A stretch of DNA of 64,000 nucleotides from Pedobacter ginsengisoli (GTDB lineage: Bacteria; Bacteroidota; Bacteroidia; Sphingobacteriales; Sphingobacteriaceae). The DNA lies in NCBI RefSeq assembly GCF_030244015.1, contig NZ_JASSYX010000002.1:1054001-1118000 (forward strand). Direction: 5' to 3'. The notes under the pieces were generated by a model. It saw nothing but the letters and a program-made list of their open reading frames with translations. It was not told the origin of the DNA and searched no databases. Each line of letters opens with the position of its first letter. Position 1 is the stretch's first letter. The position numbers and the translations under genes are program-made. Positions 41,449 through 49,582 of the stretch are shown here, piece after piece.

Positions 41449-41516
41449 GTCTATCCGCTTACTGACCCCTGAACCTAATTGACCTTTGGGTTTAACTGAT
41501 TCTTAGGCTCAATTGC
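41449..41516. repeat. Four degenerate 17 bp repeats after yjbQ-like gene
   Basis: On the minus strand, units (41516-41500, 41499-41483, 41482-41466, 41465-41449) share TCArTTA at their starts. The first contains the TGA stop of the YjbQ-like gene and each copy repeats a stop-like triplet. Similarity after the first eight bases is weak, so confidence is moderate. Confidence 0.4.
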
Positions 41517-41937
41517 CCCAGGCTGTGATGATCAGGTCTCTTTCTCCGCCGCGGTTGCGGTGCTCACAGAGGTAAATGCCCTGCCACATGCCGAGGGCCA
41601 GCCTTCCGTTACTGATGGGGATCATCACGGAACTGCCCAATATCGATGCTTTAAGGTGGGCGGGCATGTCATCAGACCCTTCATAGTCGTGCTCATAATC
41701 GGGGTCGTTTTCCCTGACGGTTTTATTGAAATAAGTTTCGAAGTCTACTCTTACTGTGGGGTCTGCGTTTTCGTTGATGGTCAGTGAGGCTGAGGTGTGC
41801 TGTATGAATATCTGGCAAATGCCGCTCTGGAGTTCCCCGATTTCGGGCAGTGCGCGCCTGATTTCATCTGTGATCAGGTGAAATCCCCGCTTCCGTTCCG
41901 GCAGGGTCAATGCGCGCTGATATATCTTCATGGTCAT
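41509..41937 (-). CDS. yjbQ: YjbQ family protein (UPF0047)
   Basis: 142 residues, full family length. The signatures QIFIQHTSASLTINENADPTVRVDFE and LGSSVMIPISNGRLALGMWQGIYLCEHR are diagnostic of the YjbQ/UPF0047 family. The conserved His in QHTSAS and the late GxWQG-E-R segment form the family's central site. Some members have thiamin phosphate synthase activity in vitro, but the physiological role is unclear. Cytoplasmic, no signal peptide. A second Met (MKIYQ, 41931) is an equally plausible start. It stands alone between a divergent small HTH gene and the exported isomerase-like gene downstream. Confidence 0.9.
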   Translation of the reverse strand: MTMKIYQRALTLPERKRGFHLITDEIRRALPEIGELQSGICQIFIQHTSASLTINENADPTVRVDFETYFNKTVRENDPDYEHDYEGSDDMPAHLKASILGSSVMIPISNGRLALGMWQGIYLCEHRNRGGERDLIITAWGN

Positions 41938-42230
41938 GTATTGATTTCTAATGGTGCTTGATTTCTAATGGTGCAGGTCTTTGAAAACCGGTATGACAAG
42001 GTAGGAAAAAAGCGAGTTTTTTTCTACATACAGGCCATCAAAATCCTCAGTGTACGGTAATTATTTCCCCAGTTTTTTTGCGTGTAAAATGCACTGGGCC
42101 ACTGGAAACAGCCTAAAGGGCATTATGGGATAAATTTTACGCTTTGGTACAATAGGTGCAATATGCTATGCAATCAATCCATTTAATCCGGGGCAGTTGA
42201 TGCCACTGGTCACATTTAATACTGGTCGTC

Positions 42231-42425
42231 ATGACGGAATTAAGAAAATCAATCAATATGGCCGAGGCCATAAAAAAAGTGCTGAGAGAACGCAATATGA
42301 GCAAGTATGAATTTTCGCTCATTATGGGACGCGACATTTCTGTGATCAAACAGTGGCTCAGCGGAACTTATAGTTTCAACCTGCCCACGCTCATGGAGAT
42401 CAGTTTGAAACTGGATCTTATTTAG
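42231..42425 (+). CDS. Small helix-turn-helix (XRE-like) protein
   Basis: 64 residues from ATG 42231. The sequence MAEAIKKVLRERNMSKYEFSLIMGRDISVIKQWLSGTYSFNLPTLMEISLKLDL contains the five-helix XRE/Cro pattern: a recognition-type helix around DISVIKQWLSG and a final helix LPTLMEISLKL. It could be a transcriptional repressor or an orphan antitoxin; no toxin-like gene is adjacent. Stop codon is 29 bases before the gamma-glutamyltransferase-like gene, so they may share a transcript. The 293 bases upstream show no other feature. Confidence 0.7.
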   Translation: MTELRKSINMAEAIKKVLRERNMSKYEFSLIMGRDISVIKQWLSGTYSFNLPTLMEISLKLDLI

Positions 42426-42453
42426 CTAAATTAGTTGCTTCTAAATTCATTTT

Positions 42454-44367
42454 ATGAAGCGACTTTTAGCCTTGATTCTTTCTGTTTGTTTTGTATTGCC
42501 GTTATTGGCTCAGCAGACACAAAAGCCTGTACTGCACGGCAGCAGCTGGATGGCCATTACGGGCAAGCCTCTGGCCGCTACTGCTGGTGCGATGATCTTC
42601 CAGAAAAAGGGAAATGCCGTTGATGCGGCCTGTGCAATGCTGGCCGCTGCCTGTACGATGTGGGACACACTGAGCTGGGGTGGTGAAACACAGGTGCTCA
42701 TCTACAATCCGAAGACTAAAAAAGTAATTGCGATCAATGCGATGGGTTTTGCGCCGACTGGTGCGACACCTGAATTCTTCAAGAATAAAGGGCTTAATTT
42801 TCCGCCTGAGTATGGCCCGCTGGCGGCAACTACTCCTGGTACGCCTGGTGGGCTGATCTATATGCTGGCCAATTATGGAACAATGAGCCTGGAGCAGGTT
42901 TTGGAACCGGCGATGCAAATGGCTGCCGGATATCCGATTGAGGCCCAGGCGGCCAATATCATGGAGCGCTATAAACCGATGATCAAAGCGTGGCCGTACA
43001 GCAGGAAAGTTTTTCTGCCGCATTCGCCGGCGGTTGTTGCGGGAGGTCAAAATGCAGCTGTTTCACAACGTGAGGCACCGGAAGCCGGGGAGATATTTGT
43101 GCAGAAAGATCTGCTGGAAACCTTGGGTAAACTTGTAGAGGCGGAACGCAATGCGCTGAAACGGGGAAAGGGCCGTAAGGATGCGATGATGGCGGCTTAT
43201 GACCGGTTTTATAAAGGGGACATTGCCCGTGAGTTTGTCAGGGGATGTCAGGAGCAGGGCGGACTGATCACGATGGGGGACCTGGCCAAATGGAAACCTG
43301 TGGAGGAAGAGCCGCTGATGGTGAATTATAAGGGCATTGAGGTCTATAAACTGCAACAGTGGACACAGGGTCCTGTGATGTTGCAGGCACTGAATATACT
43401 GGAAAATTTTGACCTGAAGGCTATGGGTTATAACAGTACAAAGTACATTCATACGCTGTACCAGGCCATGAACCTGGCTTTCGCTGACCGTGATTTTTAT
43501 TATGGAGATTCTTATTTGCCACCGGCTGAACCTATAAAGGGTCTGTTGAGCAAGGAGTATGCAAAGCAAAGGGCGGGACTGATCCGGTACGATAAAAATG
43601 ATGTCTCGATTGGGCCTGGTGATCCGTATCCTTTTGAGGGAAAAAAGAATCCGTATCTGGGTTTATTGAAGAAAAGGGGCTATGAACTGGACACCACTAA
43701 AAGAAATTTTGCGCCTAAGCATGATATGGGCAACAATAGTGCGCCTGAGTTGTACCAGGACAGGTTGTGGCGCGGTACTACTTCGGTAGAGGCGGCGGAT
43801 AAGGAGGGCTGGGTGGTTTCCATCACGCCGAGCGGTGGCTGGCTGCCTGCTTGTATTGCGGGCAATACGGGAGTTGGAATGAGCCAGCGGATGCAGAGTT
43901 TCGTGCTGGATTCGGCATTGAATCCTTTTAATGTGGTCGCGCCTGGCAAACGCCCGAGGGTGACTTTGTCGCCTTCTTTGGCGCTGAAGGATGGCAGACC
44001 TTTTCTGGCTTCGGCGGTGCAGGGCGGTGATACGCAGGACCAGAATTTATTGCAGTTTTTTCTCAATGTGGCGGAATTCGGGATGAATGTTCAGCAGGCG
44101 TCAGAAGCGGCCAATATCAATACCAATCAGCTATGGTTGTCACTCGGCGGTACAAAACTGACTGACCGTGAGCCTAAGCCCGGGCAGATCTTATTGCACG
44201 ACAGTACTCCTGAAATGGTACGCGGCGACTTAAAGAAGATGGGTTATACACTTAGTTTTGATGACAGGACCAGCGGGCCCATCAATGCCATTTATTTTGA
44301 CTGGAAACATGGCAGCCTCTGGGGTGGATCGAGTAACCATGGCGAAGACTACGGCCTAGGCTGGTGA
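42454..44367 (+). CDS. Gamma-glutamyltransferase family protein
   Basis: 637 residues with a signal peptide (about 1-19, ending LLAQ). The Ntn-hydrolase layout is present: an early GNAVDAACAMLAAACTMWDT, LAATTPGTPGGLIYML, GLITMGDLAKWKPV, and the autocleavage region RGTTSVEAADKEGWVVS with Thr as expected nucleophile, then GNTGVGMSQRMQSFVLD and VQGGDTQDQ. Two differences from classical GGT stand out: the cleavage site reads TTS rather than TTH, and the substrate Arg of the RETAP motif is missing (AMGFAPTG instead). So it may act on a different amide. Secreted to the periplasm. Preceded by a small HTH gene, followed by GH15. Confidence 0.87.
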   Translation: MKRLLALILSVCFVLPLLAQQTQKPVLHGSSWMAITGKPLAATAGAMIFQKKGNAVDAACAMLAAACTMWDTLSWGGETQVLIYNPKTKKVIAINAMGFAPTGATPEFFKNKGLNFPPEYGPLAATTPGTPGGLIYMLANYGTMSLEQVLEPAMQMAAGYPIEAQAANIMERYKPMIKAWPYSRKVFLPHSPAVVAGGQNAAVSQREAPEAGEIFVQKDLLETLGKLVEAERNALKRGKGRKDAMMAAYDRFYKGDIAREFVRGCQEQGGLITMGDLAKWKPVEEEPLMVNYKGIEVYKLQQWTQGPVMLQALNILENFDLKAMGYNSTKYIHTLYQAMNLAFADRDFYYGDSYLPPAEPIKGLLSKEYAKQRAGLIRYDKNDVSIGPGDPYPFEGKKNPYLGLLKKRGYELDTTKRNFAPKHDMGNNSAPELYQDRLWRGTTSVEAADKEGWVVSITPSGGWLPACIAGNTGVGMSQRMQSFVLDSALNPFNVVAPGKRPRVTLSPSLALKDGRPFLASAVQGGDTQDQNLLQFFLNVAEFGMNVQQASEAANINTNQLWLSLGGTKLTDREPKPGQILLHDSTPEMVRGDLKKMGYTLSFDDRTSGPINAIYFDWKHGSLWGGSSNHGEDYGLGW

Positions 44368-44432
44368 CCTTAGTTATGATCAGAACAAAATAGGGTTCGC
44401 TTTGTTATAAATTGGTATCAATTCAATAATTT

Positions 44433-46217
44433 ATGACAGAACGGCATACCTACCAAACGGGTATTATAGGAAATTGTGCGTACATCGCGCATGTAAATAA
44501 GAATACGAATATCGATTGGCTTTGCTGGCCAAGATTTGACAGCAGTTTTGTTTTTGGCGGTTTACTGGATGGTGAAAAAGGGGGGGAGTTTTCCATTCGC
44601 CCGCATGGCGAGTTTACATCACGTCAGTTTTACCTGGAAAATACGAATGTAATGGTCACTGAAGTGTCTAATCCGGAGGGGAAGTATCGGATTACAGATT
44701 TTGCACCACGGTTTTATCATCATGAAAGGTATTTTAAGCCGCTAATGCTGATCCGGAAAATTGAGCCCCTGGAGGGTAACCCGAGGGTGCGGGTAAAGTG
44801 CAGTCCGGTTTGTAATTACGGTGCTGTGAAGCAAAAGGGGCACCGGGGAAGTAACCATATTTTATTTACGGGCTGCATCGAAAACATGCAGCTGAGTACC
44901 AACATTTCGCTGAGCTATATAGAGGATGAGAAGTATTTTGCGCTGAACGAGCCTAAGTACCTGATCCTGACCTATGGTCATGAATTGAATGCTCCCATAA
45001 TCAGTACTGCGGAACGCTTTCTTACCGAGACGATCAGGTACTGGCGGCGATGGATCAAACATTCTAAGATTGCGGGGTTTTATCAGCATCTGGTGATCCG
45101 CTCTGCGCTGGTACTCAAGATCCATCAGTTTGAGGATACCGGGGCTATTATTGCGGCAAGTACGACGAGTTTACCGGAATCACCGGGAAGTAAGCGCAAC
45201 TGGGACTACCGCTACTGCTGGATGCGGGATACGTATTATGTGATCACCGCGCTGAACCACATCGGTCATTTCGAGGAAATGGAAAAGTACTTTGGTTACA
45301 TTACTGACATTTCTTTCAGGGACGATGAGCGTTATCAGCCCTTATTTGGCATAGCGGGAGAAAAGGTGCTCACCGAGCGGATCCTGAAGCACATTGGTGG
45401 TTACCAGGGCAATAAGCCGGTCAGGATCGGTAACCAGGCTTATGAACACATTCAGAATGATATCTATGGTCAGGTACTGGTTTCTATGCTGCCTTTGTAT
45501 ACTGACCACCGCTTTATTTTCAGAGAAAGACAGGATTCGGCACGCTGGCTGGATTATCTGCTGGGCAAGATCGAGCGCACTATTGATGAGCGGGATGCGG
45601 GACTTTGGGAGTTCAGGAACATCGCACATACGCATTGCTATACCAATTTGTTTCAGTGGGCCGGGGCAAATGCGGCATTGAAAATGGCCAAAACTATTGG
45701 CAATGCTGTGTACGAGGAGCGTGCGGTTATCCTGATCAATAAGGCGGCGAAACACATTGAGGATTGTTATGATCCGGTACGAAAAGTCTATACCCATGCG
45801 GTCGGCAGTCAGCATCTTGATGCCAGCACGCTGCAGCTGATCCTGATGAACTACCTTGATCCGGCTTCTGAAAGGGCCAGGGATCATTTACTGGCTTTGG
45901 AGAAGGAGCTGAAAGCGGAGAATGGTTTGTTTTACCGGTATCTGCATACAGATGATTTTGGCAGACCAAAAACTACTTTTTTGATCTGTGCTTTCTGGTA
46001 TATCGAGGCTTTGGCTTGTGTGGGCAGGTTGGATGATGCGATCCGTGAGTTTGAATCCATCATTCAGTACGCCAACCATTTATTGCTGTTTAGCGAGGAT
46101 GTGGATGAGAAGGATGGAAGCCAGTGGGGCAATTTTCCGCAGGCATACAGTCATGTGGGTTTGATGAATGCGGCACACCGCATTGCGATCAAGCTGGACA
46201 GACCGGTATTTTTATAG
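44433..46217 (+). CDS. Glycoside hydrolase family 15 protein (glucoamylase/trehalase type)
   Basis: 594 residues, no signal peptide, so cytoplasmic. An N-terminal beta-sandwich domain (about 1-210) starts TGIIGNCAYIAHVNKNTNIDWLCWPRFDS. The (alpha/alpha)6 barrel begins LVIRSALVLKIHQFEDTGAIIAAST and has KRNWDYRYCWMRDTYYV, the general acid region RDAGLWEFR, and the second catalytic Glu region DGSQWGNFPQAYSHVGLMNAA. Bacterial GH15 proteins of this layout hydrolyse trehalose or alpha-glucans. The convergent neighbour is a trehalose-phosphate synthase/phosphatase fusion only 10 bases away, which favours a trehalose-linked role. Confidence 0.9.
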   Translation: MTERHTYQTGIIGNCAYIAHVNKNTNIDWLCWPRFDSSFVFGGLLDGEKGGEFSIRPHGEFTSRQFYLENTNVMVTEVSNPEGKYRITDFAPRFYHHERYFKPLMLIRKIEPLEGNPRVRVKCSPVCNYGAVKQKGHRGSNHILFTGCIENMQLSTNISLSYIEDEKYFALNEPKYLILTYGHELNAPIISTAERFLTETIRYWRRWIKHSKIAGFYQHLVIRSALVLKIHQFEDTGAIIAASTTSLPESPGSKRNWDYRYCWMRDTYYVITALNHIGHFEEMEKYFGYITDISFRDDERYQPLFGIAGEKVLTERILKHIGGYQGNKPVRIGNQAYEHIQNDIYGQVLVSMLPLYTDHRFIFRERQDSARWLDYLLGKIERTIDERDAGLWEFRNIAHTHCYTNLFQWAGANAALKMAKTIGNAVYEERAVILINKAAKHIEDCYDPVRKVYTHAVGSQHLDASTLQLILMNYLDPASERARDHLLALEKELKAENGLFYRYLHTDDFGRPKTTFLICAFWYIEALACVGRLDDAIREFESIIQYANHLLLFSEDVDEKDGSQWGNFPQAYSHVGLMNAAHRIAIKLDRPVFL

Positions 46218-46227
46218 CGGATTTCCG

Positions 46228-48519
46228 CTACCTGGCAGTAAGGGCGCGGTAGATCCGTCGCAGCAGCGATGGTTTTTCTGCCCGCCTTGCAGCTGAACGG
46301 TTTTGTATTCTTTCCTGATTGGCTTGTGTCTTTTCCTGGTAGGTGGTCAGTGTTTTCAGCAATTCCCTTACTTCTTTGTAATCTCTTAAGTAATAGCGTG
46401 CTGATGATATGTTACTGCCGACTTTGATGGTATAGGCGTCTTCCGGCAATGCTTTAAAGATATCTTCATCGGTATGGTCATCGCCAAGGGCAAGGATAAA
46501 GTCCGGGTTGTTGTTGTGCAGCCAGTTGAGTGCCGCTTTGCCTTTGTTGACTTCTATGTTTTTGAACTCTATGACTTTATTGCCGTCCATCATCTGCAGC
46601 CCTTTGTCGGCTATGACCATTCTCAGGTGGTTCACAATTTCGCTGGCCCTGAGTTCTCCGAGTCCTTTCTCCACCTTGCGGTAATGCCAGACCAGGGAAT
46701 AGCTCTTTTCTTCCACAAAGGATCCGGGTGTCCTGTCGGTATAAGTGTCGAGTACGGTTTTTACGTCCTGTTTCCATTTGTCGGTCAGCAGGGGCAGCGA
46801 TTTCCACTCTTCATTGAGCTGTTTCTGCCAGGCGCCATGCTCGGCGATCATGTCCAGATTCAGGTGTCCGAACCATTTCTCTAATGTCTCATAGCGGCGC
46901 CCGCTGATGATGATGACGCGGTTGGCCGGATCATCGGAAAGTCTGGCAATGATGTCGTAAAGTTCCTGATCTGGTGATGCTTTGTCTATATCACCCTGAA
47001 AGCCAACCAGTGTGCCGTCGTAGTCTAAGAATATATATCTGTCATTGGTTGCTACATAGGCTTTTGAGATCTGATCTTTGATGGACTGGGCAACATATTT
47101 GGTCAGCATGGATTGTTGCAGTTGTTTTACTTCCAAAAGTTTGTCCATAAAGTTTTTAACCCAGAGGTTGATGTTGAATTTTTTGACGATATGCCGCATG
47201 CTGCTCATGCGTGCGGTTTGTTCTTCCAGCGGCATGTCAATGGCCTGGACTATTGCGCGCATGATTTCCCCAATGTTGTTGGGGTTAACGATCAGGGCGT
47301 CATTAAGCTCTTTTGATGCGCCCGCCATTTCACTGAGTATCAGTACACCATCGTTGTTGGTACGTGATGCTACATATTCTTTGCTGACCAGGTTCATTCC
47401 ATCACGCATGGGGGTGACCAGGCAAATGTCTGAGCTGCTGTAAAGTGCGGAAAGGAATTCGACAGAAAAGGATTTGTAAAAATAATGTACAGGTACCCAG
47501 TTCATAGTACGGAACCTGGAATTGATATTGCCTACCAGCTGGTCTATGCGGTCGCGCAGTTCCCTGTATTGTGGCACGGTATCTCTTGAAGGTACCACAA
47601 TCATGTAGAGTACGGCTTGTTCGATGTATTTGGGGTGCAGCTGGAGCAGGAGTTCGAGCGCCTGAAGCCGCTGTATAATGCCCTTGCTGTAATCCAGCCG
47701 GTCGATGGTCAGTATGATCTTGAGGTCTTTCTGACTTTCCTTAAATGCTGTAGCGTAACGGGCAACCTTGGCGTGTTGGGTTAGTCCTTCAAATTTATCG
47801 TAGTCAATGCCCATAGGGAAGGCTTCAACAACGATGTGCCGGTTTTTATAAATGATGACATTGTCGTCCATCTTGCTGCTGGACAGGCGTGATACGGCGC
47901 TTAGAAAGTGCCTGACGTCATCGAATGTATGGAAGCCCAGCAGGTCTGCGCCCAGCATGCCTTTAATCAGTTCTTCCCGCCAGGGTATGAGCCTGAAGAT
48001 TTCATAGGAGGGAAAGGGGATGTGCTGAAAGAAGCCAATGGTAACTCCTGGTCTTTCTGTGCGGATCCTGCATGGCAGCAGCAGCAGCTGGTAGTCCTGC
48101 ACCCATATGGTATCTCCGTCTTTGATGTGCTGGATAACTACCTCGCTGAATTTGTCATTGACCAGCTGATAGAAGTCCCAGTAGGTTTGGTCAAAATTGG
48201 CATAAGTGACCAGGTAATGAAATACGGGCCAGAGCACTTCATTGGAGAATCCTTCATAGTAAAGGTTGATCTCTTCGTTGGTTAAAAATACCGGGATGAG
48301 GTTGAGACCCGCTAGTTTCCTGGTTACTTCTTTTTGCCGTTCCGGGGGGACTTCTATACCGGGCCAGCCTATCCAGATGTTGTTACCATCTTTATACACC
48401 GAGCCTAATCCTGTGGCGAGCCCGCCTTCACTTGGTCTTAAAATGTACTCTCCGTTCTGTTCTGTAATCTTTACAGGGAGGCGATTTGAGATAATTATCG
48501 TTTTGTTTCTAGCTGACAT
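46228..48519 (-). CDS. Bifunctional trehalose-6-phosphate synthase/phosphatase (OtsA-OtsB fusion)
   Basis: 763 residues. The N-terminal GT20 domain (about 1-480) shows ISNRLPVKI, EGGLATGLGSVY, WVQDYQLLLLPCRIR, IDRLDYSKGI and EYVASRTNNDGVLILSEMAGASKEL. The C-terminal HAD-type phosphatase (about 500-735) has motif I FLDYDGTL and motif IV GDDHTDEDIFKALP. The fusion makes trehalose from UDP- or other NDP-glucose and glucose-6-phosphate in the cytoplasm, for osmotic and desiccation tolerance. A basic tail ends the protein. It is convergent with the GH15 gene, giving a possible synthesis/breakdown pair. All catalytic motifs appear intact. Confidence 0.95.
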   Translation of the reverse strand: MSARNKTIIISNRLPVKITEQNGEYILRPSEGGLATGLGSVYKDGNNIWIGWPGIEVPPERQKEVTRKLAGLNLIPVFLTNEEINLYYEGFSNEVLWPVFHYLVTYANFDQTYWDFYQLVNDKFSEVVIQHIKDGDTIWVQDYQLLLLPCRIRTERPGVTIGFFQHIPFPSYEIFRLIPWREELIKGMLGADLLGFHTFDDVRHFLSAVSRLSSSKMDDNVIIYKNRHIVVEAFPMGIDYDKFEGLTQHAKVARYATAFKESQKDLKIILTIDRLDYSKGIIQRLQALELLLQLHPKYIEQAVLYMIVVPSRDTVPQYRELRDRIDQLVGNINSRFRTMNWVPVHYFYKSFSVEFLSALYSSSDICLVTPMRDGMNLVSKEYVASRTNNDGVLILSEMAGASKELNDALIVNPNNIGEIMRAIVQAIDMPLEEQTARMSSMRHIVKKFNINLWVKNFMDKLLEVKQLQQSMLTKYVAQSIKDQISKAYVATNDRYIFLDYDGTLVGFQGDIDKASPDQELYDIIARLSDDPANRVIIISGRRYETLEKWFGHLNLDMIAEHGAWQKQLNEEWKSLPLLTDKWKQDVKTVLDTYTDRTPGSFVEEKSYSLVWHYRKVEKGLGELRASEIVNHLRMVIADKGLQMMDGNKVIEFKNIEVNKGKAALNWLHNNNPDFILALGDDHTDEDIFKALPEDAYTIKVGSNISSARYYLRDYKEVRELLKTLTTYQEKTQANQERIQNRSAARRAEKPSLLRRIYRALTAR

Positions 48520-48685
48520 ATTATTCTATTAACAACCCTAAAAGTGGACCAAATGTTTTTAAAAATGATATTTTCGTCATGTGTTTGCCGGGAAAAATGC
48601 TGATGAGCTGAACTTGGCGTCAAATTTGTTTGGCCTCATTCAGCAATTTATCTGGCTGCAGATAAGTTTTATCAAACATCCGATT

Positions 48686-49435
48686 ATGATCAAAAACCGA
48701 TTTTCAATACTTGTTCTTTCTGTTTTTTTACTGAGTTCTTGTTCTTCTATGTATATGCCTAATGTACCTAACACTCCGATGCTGAGCCAACAGGGCGAGT
48801 TTAGTGGTGGCGGACACATTTCGTTGCGTGGAAATGTTAGTCTGAATGGTGCATATGCGGTTTCTGATCATTTTGGCGTGTTATTCAGTGGTTCCAGGAT
48901 GAACAGGGAATGGGAGCGGAAGGACTATAAGAACAAGCTTATTGAAGCGGGGGCGGGCTATTTCAATACTTTTGGTCCTGATGATAACCGCATCCTTGAG
49001 GTATATGTTGGTTATGGGGGCGGCAGTACGGACCGTACTTACAGGCGGTATGATGACAATGGTGTGCTGACAGGAACTGATCTGGAAGAGGCTACCTTTA
49101 ATAAGACCTTTTTACAGGTCAATTATAGTTCTAAAAAATCTAGCAATCTGAAGTTGTTTGGAAAGGACTTTCCGATCAATTATGGTACGGCATTGCGGAT
49201 CAGCTCGGTGGAAATGAAGACTTTTATGATCAATGGAATAGGCCAGATGCGTGAGGGCAATGTATTTTTGGAGCCGATATTTTTTACGCGGATGAAACTG
49301 AGTGATCAGTTTCAGTTGCAGTATACGACCAGTGGTAATTTTGGGCTCAACAGCAGGAAATATATGAATGCCGGTAGTTCGATCTTTACGATCGGGGCGG
49401 TGGTGAATTTGGGAGGAAAGGTCGCGAAGAAATAG
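48686..49435 (+). CDS. Lipoprotein with outer-membrane-barrel-like sequence
   Basis: 249 residues from ATG 48686 (MIKNRFSILVLSVFLLSSC); a GTG start at 48581 would add 35 residues ahead of the signal and is rejected. The lipobox LSSC gives a lipidated Cys. The mature part consists of alternating beta strands (GHISLRGNVSLNGAYAVSDHFGVLFSG, KLIEAGAGYFNTF, ILEVYVGYGGGSTDRTYRRYD, FLQVNYSSKKS, FQLQYTTSGNFGLNS, IFTIGAVVNLGGKV). I do not recognise the family; a lipid-anchored or surface barrel-like protein is likely. It is monocistronic, ended by a REP-like palindrome that also works as a terminator. Confidence 0.75.
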   Translation: MIKNRFSILVLSVFLLSSCSSMYMPNVPNTPMLSQQGEFSGGGHISLRGNVSLNGAYAVSDHFGVLFSGSRMNREWERKDYKNKLIEAGAGYFNTFGPDDNRILEVYVGYGGGSTDRTYRRYDDNGVLTGTDLEEATFNKTFLQVNYSSKKSSNLKLFGKDFPINYGTALRISSVEMKTFMINGIGQMREGNVFLEPIFFTRMKLSDQFQLQYTTSGNFGLNSRKYMNAGSSIFTIGAVVNLGGKVAKK

Positions 49436-49461
49436 GAAATCCTTGTCAGGACTGCTATAAT

Positions 49462-49534
49462 ACGTCATTGCGAGGCACGAAGCAATCTCCTTTCATAATG
49501 AGATTGCTTCGTGCCTCGCAATGACGTTTTTTTA
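49462..49534. repeat. REP-like palindrome, copy 2, doubling as terminator
   Basis: A perfect 28-bp inverted repeat (49462-49489 with 49500-49527; ACGTCATTGCGAGGCACGAA at its start) encloses a 10-base loop and is followed by seven T residues. It lies between the convergent lipoprotein and sugar dehydrogenase genes. The same core occurs at 36939-37014. Confidence 0.9.
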
Positions 49535-49582
49535 TTAGCTAAGTTTTATTTTTAACTAAATTTCTTCTTTGTTTAACTAAGC

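Noticed and set aside
42231..42425. Toxin-antitoxin pair
   Set aside because: The HTH protein resembles XRE-type antitoxins, but the adjacent genes encode YjbQ and a gamma-glutamyltransferase relative, not a toxin.
48581..48583. GTG as start of the barrel-like lipoprotein
   Set aside because: It would place 35 residues before a clear lipoprotein signal; ATG 48686 starts exactly at the signal.
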